Part shown: in pieces, positions 44,639 to 54,235 of the stretch
Layout of the letters: each line of letters begins with the position of its first letter
Position numbering within the stretch: position 1 is the stretch's first letter
Assembly: GCA_019009955.1 (NCBI GenBank)
Contig: CM032229.1
Location: 4,096,501 to 4,160,500 of the forward strand
Source: Riptortus pedestris
Taxonomy: Eukaryota; Arthropoda; Insecta; Hemiptera; Alydidae
DNA length: 64,000 nucleotides
Direction: 5' to 3'
Notes under the pieces: generated by a model
The model's input: the letters and a program-made list of their open reading frames with translations, nothing else
The model's database searches: none
What the model was told of the DNA's origin: nothing
Program-made: the position numbers and the translations under genes

Positions 44639-46893
44639 GCTAGCAGGAATCATTTGCTCATAGGGGACATGAATGCCAGACATCAATCCTGGAATAACTC
44701 TCATGCCACCCACTCCGGCACGGCGATAACGAGGACAGCCTTCACCGTCGTGCACCCTAACGCCCATACATATAGAGCCACCCCCACTAGAGTGTCAACT
44801 ATTGACCTACTACTTACCCGAATCCCCCACGTTGTGACGAAATGTACAGCTTTGGACTTCATCACTTCGGACCACCGGCCAGTTCTTTATGAGCTGCTCG
44901 GTCGCCCTCCTGCGCCCAAAAATACCAACTACTCATACCACGAGGCGGACTGGAAACTTTTCAAGTCGCAAATGTATGAGTCCACACCGGTGTTCGCGCA
45001 CATAGCTGACACCTCCCACCTAGACTTCTGTATTCAGGAGTTTTCAGAGATCATCATCCAGGCAGCGGATAAGTCCATTCCCAAATTCGCTCCCAAACCA
45101 CCCTCCCTGAAAGTCCCCCCTCCACACATCCTAGCCCTCATCCGTCAGCGCAATACCATCAAAAACACTTGGTTCAGAACTAGGAACCAAGCGCTGAAAC
45201 CCATCCTAAATTCCCTCACTACCCAAATCCGCTCCCTCATGAGGCAGTGGAAAACGTCGGTATGGTATGAAACCCTACGTCTAACCCATGGGGATCACCG
45301 CAAATTCTGGAAGCTTGTAAAGACCAGGGTCACCAAAAGGCGAACTGTTCTCTTGCAGGCCGACAGACATTTGATGGACCCCCAGGACCAGGCCGATGAG
45401 CTGGCGACCTATAAGGCGACAGACTCACGGTCTCGGGCCACAACTAACGTAGAGGCTCCTACGATGGACCGTGAAAGAAATTTCATGTTTGTCTCACCGA
45501 AGAAGCTCAGTGCGATACTCCGACGCACCAAGGGCGGTAAAGCCCCTGGTCTGGACGGCATACAATATGTATTGCTGCGCCAGTTACCACGTAAGTCCTT
45601 GGCTTACCTCACCCACCTCCTAAACTCCTGCATCCGTTTAAGGTATTTCCCGTCCCAGTGGAAGCACGCGGCAGTCGTCCCCCTTCTGAAACCCACTAAA
45701 AATGGCACCCTCCCAGAGCACTACAGACCCATCTCCCTTCTCTCACACATCTCAAAGGTATTGGAGAAGGTGATTCTCGGCTACCTTACAGATTTCTGTG
45801 AGAAGGAAAACATCATCCCCCCCCGGAACAAACAGGTTTTCGCCCCGGCCTGTGCACTCTCCACCCCCTTGCCCACCTCCAATCCAAAGCCACAGCCGCC
45901 CTCCGACGAAACCATGCCACTGCCCTCATCTCCATAGACTGCACGAAGGCCTTTGACTTAGTTGCTCACGGCATCCTCAGTACGACTGCCCCGAGCAGCT
46001 GTACTCCATCATCTCCTCTTACCTCTCCTGTAGATCCTTTCAAACCCGAGTAGGTGAAAGCCTGTCTCGCTCCCATCCTCTACCCTGCGGAGTCCCTCAG
46101 GGCTCCGTATTAGCTCCTTACCTATTCTCCATCTACACAGCTGAGATCGTGAGTCATAGGTATCATCTCCATACGGAAATCACCGCCTATGCAGATGATC
46201 TAGCCATCCGTAGCACTTCTATGAACCCTACCCGTGCCCTCACCCTAGCGTCCAGTGCCTGCCAGGAAATGTCAAACCGCCTCCGTGACATAAACATCCA
46301 TGTCAACCCCTCTAAGACGGACGGTTTGATATTCTCCTTCTCCAAAAAGTCAAGGCCGGGCCGACTCCCCAAATCCTTCCCCCTCGACGGTGCAACGATC
46401 CCCGTGGCGAGCACCATCGCGTACTAGGGAACCCACATCAGCCGCCACCTACGATTCTCCACCCACGTCGCCCGTAAACTCCGAGCCACAAGAATGAGGT
46501 TCACCTCTCTTCGCCACCTCCTCATCTCCCCCGTCCTCAGCCTCAGGCTAAAACATCTACAGAGGAGTATTGCAACCCGCTCTCCTCTACGGTTCCCCAC
46601 TCCTCCGGTATCTTACCAAAACCTCCCTCCAGAACCTACAATCCTTCCAGAACGGCATCGTCCGGAAGATTGTTAGGCACACATCGCTGGCGAAGAAGAA
46701 ACACCCTGAAATGAGAGAGGCCCTGGAGCTGGACACCATCGCCGAGACAATCAAAAAGAGGCATGTCAAGTTTTTCGACTCCTTGCAATACCTCCCCAAT
46801 CCTTTATTTTCCTCCCTCACCCCACCACCACTACCTGAGAACTGGCAGGGCACCCGTGGCCGAGGTGTCCCGCTAATAGATGTCACAGTCTAG
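44639..46893 (+). pseudogene. Jockey-like endonuclease/reverse transcriptase, frameshifted
   Basis: The first frame (to 45937) opens with GDMNARHQSWN, then STIDLLLT and SDHRPV, the last conserved blocks of an APE endonuclease. Reverse transcriptase blocks follow: KGGKAPGLDGI and HYRPISLLSHISKVLEK. A shift near 45838 moves FRPG and IDCTKAFDLV into a second frame, and another near 45985 moves GVPQGSVLAPYLF and the catalytic AYADD (about 46190) into a third. A TAG at 46425 interrupts YLGTH, and a further shift precedes the C-terminal part containing LYGSPLLRYL and PNPLF. The first Met of the long frame (44609) and about nine residues belong to the Helitron, not the retrotransposon. The C-terminus without RNase H is characteristic of Jockey elements. 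Confidence 0.88.
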
Positions 46894-47300
46894 GCCCTGT
46901 CACCCCTACCTCCCACCCTTCCTGAATCCCTTCACATCCCATCAAGAAACAACAATGAAACAAATAACATAAAAATGAAATAAATGAAATAACTGTCAGT
47001 CACGGACTGACGCCCTTTTCCTTCCTTTTCTCACCTTCTCTTCTACTATCTCTTTGCTCTTTCTTCTTCTTTCATCTCCTTCATCCATCCAGAGGGTAAC
47101 CAGCTACCCTACCCACTTCAACTATCTTAAAAATAAACCCCAATTTTTCACAACCACCCCTTATAATGATACCCTTGGTATAGCACAAGGGGGCTCACGG
47201 CATAGCCTAGGTGTTACCTACACCTGCCGACTATCTTTTCCTTTTAATTTATTTTTTGTTAGTTTTTGCATTGTTTTCGCTGGGACTCAGAAAAAAAAAA
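46894..47300 (+). other. 3' untranslated region and poly(A) tail of the Jockey-like element
   Basis: The region after the stop includes AATAAC/GAAATAAATGAAATAA stretches and a pyrimidine-rich part, then ends in ten A bases directly before the target duplication. A 116-codon frame here is not conserved coding sequence. Confidence 0.7.
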
Positions 47301-47348
47301 TTATAGCGAGAGTCAACAATTTTATTTGGCACAAAATAATCAACCGAA

Positions 47349-48160
47349 CAAATAATAAGTCCGTCACTCAGGGGCTGCGTAAAGTAAGCAGATTACCATC
47401 GTGAAGTTTAGATAAATCTACATACTGCTATCACAACAACACCGTGAATAAATACAAACGGAAATAAGAAATGCTTCATCCAATTTCAATAAGCTGCCTA
47501 CAAGAAGCGTTGGGTTAGAAATGTAAAAAAACGGGTCTGCCTGCCTCACACCGGAAAGAAAAACTATTACTGAAATATATTAGAATATAACATATTAATT
47601 TTAATATTATTGAGAACTATTTACTATACCTTGTACTGTAATTAATAATGAGTCAGAATAATTGTTATCCCAATCAATCAAATTTTAGTAGACCAAAACC
47701 TTTGGACGGGGGGGGGGTCCCCTGGACATATTTGCATGTATCTCGTACAATAAAGGCCTCTTGAATACAATTTTTGGAATACAAACTTCGAATAATGTGA
47801 TTTATTATGTAGCAGAGTATTGTTTATGTAAGATGATTATATGTGGCGTTTTTCTGATGGCTGAAAACTGAAAAATGAAAATATCTAGGTTAATATTCAA
47901 GATAGTAAATAAATATATATAACAATGTTTATAGTACATTGTACATTTAATTTGATGTAAGATTGGTACTATACAATTGTTCGATCCTACCTATGGTAAC
48001 GGAGATATTTCGAATTTTCGAAAATTCTCCCCCTCTAAACCCCCCTTCCCCTGGCCCAATTTCAGCCGTTAACGAACTTGATCTTTCTTTTTACATAAAC
48101 ATACTAAATATCGAGTTTGGTAACGATTAAACAATAATTGCGACCGCTAGAGCGGTAATA

Positions 48161-48223
<63 letters not shown>

Positions 48224-48280
48224 TTTTGAACGGACCTCATTTTCGTCATCTCCTGGGTAGGATCGATGGACATTTGAAGA
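47349..48280 (-). mobile_element. AGCAGA element, long form (minus), inserted in Helitron sequence
   Basis: The right end GTCCGTCACTCAGGGGCTGCG is at 47361 directly after Helitron sequence, and the module pair, G run at 47708 and TA repeats at 48165-48218 follow in order. The left end stops at about 48280 after GGTAGGATCGATGGACATTT, without the palindrome. Confidence 0.8.
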
Positions 48281-48389
48281 AAAAATAGTGATATACGTAT
48301 ATAATGGTACAATCCATAAACCAAATGAAAATTTAATAAACCACTTTTGTTGAAAGTGAAACTAAAGAAATATTACGACTTTTTAGTTA

Positions 48390-48535
48390 TCATTTTTGTT
48401 TGTGGATTCGATTCCTGCATGATCAAAGAGAATTTAATCAATGAAATTCGTTAAATAAAATCTCTCGGGTTACCCTGTCTAGGGAAGACTGTTGATAATC
48501 TATTCCTATTATAATGCTGAAGCATAGAATGAATC
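48390..48535 (+). repeat. Diverged SINE
   Basis: GGATTCGATTCCTGC at 48405 resembles an RNA polymerase III B box. It is followed by a body with GTTAAATAAAATC and a degraded GGGTTACC...TAGGGAAGAC segment in SINE order. Confidence 0.5.
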
Positions 48536-48959
48536 TTAAATTTAAATAAATGTTATTTATTAACGGCCACTTTATGCTATTGTGGCTAAACAACCTCCAT
48601 CTATCTACAGGTTACCATCCATTTCTAGTCAGGGTTGAACTAATGATTTATGTAGTGACTTTGTCACTAACTAAATTGCTATTTCCCACGGGGGAACCGT
48701 GTCCCAGACTTACCGGCTTAATAAAGAACTACGCCTTAACTCTAATACAGTTAACATAATGTAACCAAAACCTTAATCCTAACCATAACTTGGTTTACCG
48801 GATCCCCGGCATTTTAATAAAGAAGGTTATTCCTATCGACTGAACAAGTGGTAATAAGAAAAATCATATGACCTATTCACTAATGAGGTTATCTATAAAC
48901 TATTAGGTTCTCTAAAATATTCTAAATTCAAAAACATAAAAAGCGTAGATAATTAGAAG
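48536..48959. other. Unassigned interval downstream of the kinase
   Basis: Short repeats of CTAACC/CCTAACC type occur at 48730-48790. A 69-codon frame at 48550 has no recognised domain. Confidence 0.35.
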
Positions 48960-48965
48960 TTTATT
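48960..48965 (-). terminator. Polyadenylation signal for the kinase gene
   Basis: AATAAA on the minus strand lies about 50 bases after the kinase stop codon, a plausible distance for a short 3' untranslated region. No A run in minus orientation follows, which speaks against a recent retrocopy. Confidence 0.45.
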
Positions 48966-49013
48966 GTAGATAAGCGAAACCTGGTTTTGCGTACGAATGG
49001 CGTTTGAAGACGG

Positions 49014-49997
49014 TCAAGGAATGTAAGGAGGGCGAAGCCGCTTGTTGAAGACGTCCATCCAATTGATGTCCTGGAACCAGCTGGTCTTCTTGATGTCATC
49101 CACACCGTTCCTCCGACTTCCCAATCTCTCTGCAGGCTCTGGCTGGAGTAAGTTCTTAATGAGATGCTTCAAGTCTTTGGAGAAGTTTTTATCCATGGTG
49201 TAGTCACATTGGACTATTTTCTCGCACATCTTCGACTCGCTCCTCGCGTAGAAAGGAGTGAAGCCCGAGTTCATCTCATAGAGTAGTACCCCGAATGACC
49301 ACCAGTCGGCAGGGAAGCTGTGCCCTTTGCTCAGCAGCACTTCGGGAGCTATGAACTCAGTAGTTCCGCAGTAGGTGTAAGTCCTTCCTTCGATCTTCTT
49401 GCAGAAGCCGAGATCCACCAGCTTTATGTAGCCGTCAGAGGCTATCATGATGTTCTCAGGCTTGAGGTCTCTGTACACCACTCTCATGTAATGGAGGTAT
49501 TCCAGGGCAAGGACTATCTGACAAGAATAGAACCTTGAGTCACGTTCAGTCATTTTGTTGATTCTTTTCAGGTATTGCCACATGTCTCCACCCGAGAGGT
49601 AAGGAAGGACGAAGACGGTCCACTGCGAATCAGTGAGGAAGAACTCCATGTTGATGAGGAAGGGGAAGTTGACGGACTGGAGAACTTTGCGTTCGTTGCC
49701 GATGTGATGACTCTTGGTCAGTTTGGATTTCTTGATGCACTTCATGGCGTAGAGCGTGTTGTTCAACTTGACCAGTTTGATAGTGGAAAATGGGCTCCTG
49801 CATATAATGCGGATGACGGTGAAGTCACTCTTCCTCAGGAGGGATTTCTCTTCACGGCCCCATTTCTCTTCGAAGACTTGCTTGGAGTTCTTCAGGTACA
49901 TAGCCCACTCGTCATTGCCCGTCTCCTGTTTCTTCTTCGTGCTCATTGGCTTCATACAGGGAACATAGGCCGCTTTTCTACTTTCCAAAAGTAACAC
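49014..49997 (-). CDS. PKA catalytic-subunit-like protein kinase, divergent
   Basis: A 327-residue serine/threonine kinase of the AGC group, closest to the cAMP-dependent protein kinase catalytic subunit. The N-terminal helix region contains QVFEEKW (about 40-46). The ATP lysine is in YAMK (K86), its partner Glu is E102, the catalytic loop is YRDLKPEN (D177), and the activation-loop Thr is T208 before CGTTEF. APE (217-219) and DWWSFGVLLYEM follow. Two departures are clear: the glycine loop GTGSFG reads CRSPFS (66-71), losing all three glycines, and DFG reads DLG (195-197). The protein stops after RPPYIP, without the C-terminal tail ending in FSEF-like residues found in PKA, so it is about 25-30 residues short. 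The reading frame has no intron and the sequence is clearly less AT-rich than its surroundings. Metal-binding Asp and catalytic Asp are kept, so weak activity is possible. A divergent, perhaps germline-expressed duplicate or retrogene fits best. Confidence 0.9.
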   Translation of the reverse strand: MLLLESRKAAYVPCMKPMSTKKKQETGNDEWAMYLKNSKQVFEEKWGREEKSLLRKSDFTVIRIICRSPFSTIKLVKLNNTLYAMKCIKKSKLTKSHHIGNERKVLQSVNFPFLINMEFFLTDSQWTVFVLPYLSGGDMWQYLKRINKMTERDSRFYSCQIVLALEYLHYMRVVYRDLKPENIMIASDGYIKLVDLGFCKKIEGRTYTYCGTTEFIAPEVLLSKGHSFPADWWSFGVLLYEMNSGFTPFYARSESKMCEKIVQCDYTMDKNFSKDLKHLIKNLLQPEPAERLGSRRNGVDDIKKTSWFQDINWMDVFNKRLRPPYIP

Positions 49998-50097
49998 TTA
50001 ACAATCTACTAAATAAAAACTAATTGAAAAAATAACATATGATTTTCTTTTTTGATAGTTGGCTGTTGTAATAGCACCTGGATAAACATATTAATTT

Positions 50098-50105
50098 ATT
50101 TTATA
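50098..50105 (-). promoter_or_regulatory. Candidate TATA box upstream of the kinase
   Basis: TATAAAAT on the minus strand lies about 100 bases before the kinase start codon. No clear initiator is seen 30 bases downstream, and such sequences are common in AT-rich DNA. Confidence 0.25.
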
Positions 50106-50112
50106 CGTTCAT

Positions 50113-50177
50113 TACTGTAGATAACCCGTCCCAATTAGCTATGATAGTAAAAAGTTGACGTCCACAAATAATAATAT
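50113..50177 (+). repeat. SINE, 3' end only
   Basis: CTGTAGATAACCCGTCCC, then AATTAGC and AAAAGTTGACG with an (AAT)n tail is the last 65 bases of the SINE. Confidence 0.75.
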
Positions 50178-50501
50178 TACACTACATATAATGAAACTTT
50201 CTTGCCAATGTCTAAAGTTATTTGTAAATGTATACCTTGATGAACTTTAGTGAACTTTAGTCTGTGGTTCGAACCCCTTAAACAATTGGAAATTTATTTT
50301 TAAAAAATGGAATATTATTTGTTGAGTTCCTTCATAAAAAATAAACGGAAATACGCGATTTAAAATGTTTAAAGGGGAATTTAGTGAGGGAGTGATCGGA
50401 GTTCAGTGGTACGATTAAAAAAAATAAGTTAACTATCATTTATTATATGCAAGCAAGACTAATTACCAGAGATTATCTTCTCGTTAACACAATTTCCAAC
50501 A
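50178..50501. other. Unassigned AT-rich interval
   Basis: A lone GGTTCGAACCCC at about 50267 looks like a B box, but no SINE body follows. Nothing else is recognised. Confidence 0.35.
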
Positions 50502-50700
50502 AGGGATGGCGGCACAGTGTGAGTTAAGGCGTTGGCCTAAAACTCAATTGGCAAACCTGCAGTAGTGAGTTCAATACTCACTTGGGCCAAAGCAATTGAT
50601 TTAGTGAAGAACTCATTAATTATAATCCCTTGTCCCACCTCTGCTAGAAAAGGGTGGTCACCTGTAGATAACCCGTCCTAATTATTCTTACTAGCACTAT
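50502..50700 (+). repeat. tRNA-type SINE, nearly full length
   Basis: The head GGCGGCACAGTGTGAGTTAA, then GGCGTTGGCC and GAGTTCAATACTC resembles the A and B boxes of a tRNA-derived promoter. The body continues through ATTTAGTGAAGAACTCATTAA to AGGGTGGTCACCTGTAGATAACCCG. The usual tail is lost. Confidence 0.75.
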
Positions 50701-50734
50701 GTGGGAGTTAAACAATAACAACTAATAAGGCTGG

Positions 50735-50968
50735 AGTTGGGATTGTTTATAGTAAGTCCTTCACTTCATAAATTGTTGGTTTTAATCTCACTTGGTAAAC
50801 TCATTGCCGTGAGTTCGATTCTTAACTGGGGAATAGGAATTTATTTAGAGACGAACTCCTTAAATAAAATCCTTAGTCCCACCCTGACTAGAAAAAGGTG
50901 GTAACCTATAGTAATCCGTCCCATTTGGCCTTAGTAGTTGAAAGTCGGCGTTTATAAATGGCTTAACT
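50735..50968 (+). repeat. tRNA-type SINE, nearly full length
   Basis: GTGAGTTCGATTCTTAACTG carries the B box, followed by AATAGGAATTTATTTAGAG, TAAATAAAATCCTTAGTCCC and GGTGGTAACC. It is a second copy directly beside the one at 50502, in the same orientation. Confidence 0.75.
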
Positions 50969-51070
50969 TCTTAAATTCCTATTGCTCGTGTCACTTTGCA
51001 CCTCATAAACTAGCATTGTAATCAAGCGATTTACGACGGAAAAGGCTTGAACATTTATAAAAACTTTGAA

Positions 51071-52084
51071 ATGGAAGATAGTGCTTCCACTGTCGTAAAA
51101 TCTTGGAATTCCGTTAAAGACTAAGAAATGAAGTCAATAACCCCAAGATTTCTGAGTGTAAAACTCCTAATTGAAGGTAAAGACTTTAATAAATTCAGCC
51201 CTTTTAAAATTGAAAAGTGGTTATCTCAATTTTCGTGTGACATCATTGTAAAAAAACATTTCCGCGAGGGCACACTTCTCCTCGAAATCTCAAACCCAGA
51301 AATATCAAGAAAAATTCTTAGTGAAAAAACAATTTATGATTCCCCGATTCTTGTAACAGCTCACAAAACCAAAAATATCTCGAGAGGTATTTTTTCTTGC
51401 CAAGATATAAATTTTATGTCAGATGAAGACATTCTACTAGATCTGAAAGATCAAGATATCATCTCGTTAAGAAGAATACGAGCAAAAGCAACATTCTTTG
51501 ATTGTACATTCAATAATCCAGTTCTACCAGAAAAAATAAAGATGGGTTATTTATCAATCAAGGTTAGGCCGTACATCCCTCAACCCATGGTGTGCCGAAG
51601 ATGTCTGAGTCTCGGCCATGTTGCTCTACGTTGCAAAAAACAACCTTTGTGCGCTCAATGTGGAAACAACAAACATGATGATTTATGCAATGAATTAAAG
51701 TGCAACCTCTGCAACAAAGATCATAAAACCGGAGACAAACAATGTGCAGTTCTTATAAAAGAGCGGCTCATTTTACGAACCATGGTATTAGAAAAAATCA
51801 GTTACCATGAAGCCAGAAAAAGAAGTATCAAACCAATACTAACTTATGCTGACGCTGTCTCCAGAAAGCCTGAGACTATTCACACCAGTGGCGAGACAAA
51901 AACGTATTCAACCTCCGAAATAAAAAAACCAAATCCCACGAATACAAACGTATCTAGCAGTCCTGAATTACGAGAATTACTTTTCAAGATCTCTGAGAAA
52001 CTTACGAACCTTGAAGGAAGATTCGAAAAATTGGAGTCCAAAATAAATAATCCAAATATCAAAGAAAACTCATCACTAGAATAA
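51071..52084 (+). pseudogene. Gag-like ORF1 of a non-LTR retrotransposon, broken by one stop
   Basis: An uninterrupted frame from 51128 encodes 318 residues. An in-frame start at 51071 (MEDSASTVV...) is separated from it by a single TAA at 51122-51124, so the original protein was 19 residues longer at least. Three zinc-knuckle-type clusters occur: C156-C159-H164-C169, C175-C178-H183-C187 and C192-C195-H199-C206. They are followed by YADAVS (240-245), a motif typical of ORF1 in I-like and Jockey-like elements. The C-terminus (about 280-310) is Leu/Lys/Glu-rich and could form a coiled coil. ORF1 proteins bind the element RNA in cytoplasmic particles. No ORF2 follows; a Helitron end begins about 170 bases downstream. 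It is AT-rich, unlike the Jockey element at 44.6 kb, so a different family. Confidence 0.85.
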
Positions 52085-52250
52085 CTCTGCCAGTCCTTGA
52101 AATCTGAAGAGTTTCCTCTGATCAATGAAATGCTGGGAGATGAAAATAAGAAAATCATTCCAGATCAAATAATTGAAATTATGGAACATTTGGATAAAAG
52201 GATTTCAGGATTAGAAACTAAATTACTGAACAATTGAACGAAAAGGACAC

Positions 52251-52372
52251 CTTATGGAAACATAATACGACCAGACAGGAAGTATAATTGTACACATTGA
52301 AGCCTTGCTATAAAAATACCCTCAATATTCAGCCTCTAATGATTTCCCGAGCGAAGCCGGGTACCTTAGCTA

Positions 52373-52373
<1 letters not shown>
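52251..52373 (+). mobile_element. Helitron 3' end
   Basis: The hairpin CCCGAGCGAAGCCGGG, then TACCTTAG and CTAG at 52370-52373, followed by T, is the Helitron 3' signature. The preceding 100 bases match the end at 1590. It directly abuts a TA tract belonging to an AGCAGA element. The 5' end is unknown and might include the ORF1 fragment. Confidence 0.7.
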
Positions 52374-52431
<58 letters not shown>

Positions 52432-53135
52432 TTAATATATTTGTCTGTTAATGATCTAGTGGTTGTAATTTTTGTTTGATCGTCACCAAACTCGATATAT
52501 AACCAATTTATTCAAAAATAAAGATCTAGTTCGTTAATGGCTGAAATCGGACCAGGGGGAGTGGAGGTTTAAAGGGTGAGAATTTCGGAAATTCTTAATA
52601 TCTCCGTTCGTATACGTCGGATCGAAATATTGTATAGAATCAATCGTATTGCAAATATAATGTTCTGTAAATGTTGTTATGCACGATTTTTCACTATCTT
52701 TAATATTATCCGAGATATTTGCATTTTTTAGTTTTCGATGTTTAGTAAACCCCCACTCAGGTTGGCCGTGCGAGTTAGGGCATAGGTCCTATTCTCCCTT
52801 GGTGACGGGTTCGATTCCCACCCTGGACAGTAGAAATTTATTTAGTGACGGACTCACTAAATAAACTCTTTGAGCCTACCCCTAGAAAGGGGTGGTAACC
52901 TGTAGATAGCCCGTCCCGATTAGCCTTGTAGAATAAAGTGGACGTAAATAATAATAAACAAACCCCCACTCCAACTCATGCGATATTAACAATAACCCTT
53001 TATATTATGAAACACTTTATTTGAAGCCTAAATACCAAATATTGTTCTCATCGAACATGTACATCTTGAGATAAATGCATTTGCGTGACGTACGTAGGAA
53101 ATCTGCTTGGTTAACGTATCCCCTGCCTGACGGAC
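52374..53135 (+). mobile_element. AGCAGA element, right two-thirds (plus), carrying a SINE
   Basis: A compound (TA)n(GA)n at 52373-52431 is followed by TTTGTCTGTTAATG, the module and TTAGTTTTCG. A SINE interrupts at 52759. The copy resumes with CCCCCACTCCAACTCATG and ends with an altered hairpin and CTGACGGAC at 53135, followed by TTTATTT. Confidence 0.8.
52747..52971 (+). repeat. Full-length tRNA-type SINE with exact 12-bp target duplication
   Basis: The SINE is 52759-52959 (201 bp), bounded by AAACCCCCACTC at 52747-52758 and 52960-52971. Its head contains GTGCGAGTTAGGGC (A-box-like) and GGGTTCGATTCCC (B box, about 52807). The body contains ATTTATTTAGTGACGGACTC, GAAAGGGGTGGTAACCTG and TAGCCCGTCCCGATTAGCC, and the tail is (AAT)n-like. 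It is the best reference copy in the window. Confidence 0.9.
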
Positions 53136-53494
53136 TTTATTTCGTAACGTCGTCATTAGTACTACCTCTATAGTTGAATGATTATTTGTTAACCGGAATA
53201 TTAACTTTTTTTTCTTCTCCTATTCGGTGAATGTTATGTAAGTTTTGAGGTAGGGAATATGTGAGTGATAAGATATATATGACTACATGAGTAATGATCT
53301 TGTTTATTGACATCCGATTTATCTCTTCAGGTTCAGTCATTAGGAGCAAGGATAACATCGGCTCACATTGCGTGGTTAATTAAACAAACACTACAAACAT
53401 TTAGTTATCTAATAGTTAATTTTAGTATATAATTTAAAAAAAAATAATTATGAGCATGCACCTGCATAATTGAATGCAATATTGAAAAATTTTA
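53136..53494. other. Unassigned AT-rich interval
   Basis: No gene or repeat family recognised beyond scattered T runs. Confidence 0.4.
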
Positions 53495-53645
53495 ATTTCA
53501 CACGAGCACCACAACTAGGTGATTTGGCTCAAAATTCAACAGTGTAAAATAACAACACAATTGTAGAAAAATAACAAAAAAAATGTAACAACAAAAACAA
53601 TTACAACACGATAAATAAACATTAAATGCCAGTTATAAATACAAC
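53495..53645 (+). repeat. GAGCACC dispersed repeat with A-rich tail (plus)
   Basis: ACGAGCACCACAACTAGGTG, then TTTGGCTCAAAATTCAAC and a tail of AACAA/AAAATAAC units matches the copies at 20620 and 32535. Confidence 0.6.
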
Positions 53646-53747
53646 ATTAGTCTTTTAAAAACAACAATTTAAAATGGCTTTATTAAGAATTAAAAATATA
53701 ACTTAAACAACATAAAATAAAAATATTTCTATATACTAGTACATTTT

Positions 53748-53842
53748 AGCAATTTCCCTTAAGGGAAATCAGCTATTGAGGTTGTACTCATGACGGAATT
53801 TTCGAAATTTTTCTTCAAATGTCCATCGAGGTCCGTTCAAAA

Positions 53843-53915
<73 letters not shown>

Positions 53916-54235
53916 TCTATCTACCTATATATTTGTCTGTTACTGCTCTAGCTGTCGCAATTTTTGTTTGATGGTTACCAAACTCGATATTTAGTCGTTT
54001 TATATAAAAATAAATAAAATTTACTATAAATATTGTTATACACATTTATTCTCTATCTTGAATATTAACCGAGATATTTGCATTTTTATTAAAGCTGGGC
54101 GGCTAACGGACGAGTGACTTTCCCGCCAAAAGCTAGTTTGGTCGTTTCCTTAACTGCTTGGCTCTCGTGAAATTTCTCTATTGTAAAACATCACGTGGGA
54201 AATCTGCTTAGTTTACGCAGCCCCTGCGTGACGGA
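53748..54235 (+). mobile_element. AGCAGA element, complete, internally deleted (plus)
   Basis: The left end AGCAATTTCCCTTAAGGG is at 53748, TA repeats at 53845-53913, and the right hairpin with GACGGAC at 54235, followed by TTTT. The block between the TGTCCATCGA and GGTCCG motifs is deleted and the module is shortened. Confidence 0.85.

Larger units (their letters stand above)
44628..47307 (+). mobile_element. 5'-truncated Jockey-like non-LTR retrotransposon with target duplication
   Basis: The element lies at 44635-47300, ends in a poly(A) run, and is flanked by TTATAGC at 44628-44634 and 47301-47307; A bases extend the match to about 12. The flanks join to continuous Helitron sequence (compare 720-760), which proves insertion into the Helitron. 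It encodes the end of an APE-type endonuclease and a reverse transcriptase and has no RNase H domain. It is markedly less AT-rich than its surroundings. Confidence 0.9.

Noticed and set aside
46187..46886. Minus-strand frames opposite the Jockey reverse transcriptase
   Set aside because: They are antisense shadows of sense reverse transcriptase sequence with the AYADD motif.
49575..49994. 139-codon frame opposite the kinase
   Set aside because: It is the antisense shadow of a well-supported kinase gene and has no domain of its own.
52800..52825. Possible tRNA gene at GGGTTCGATTCCC
   Set aside because: It lies inside a SINE with an exact target duplication; the T stem pairs only partly.
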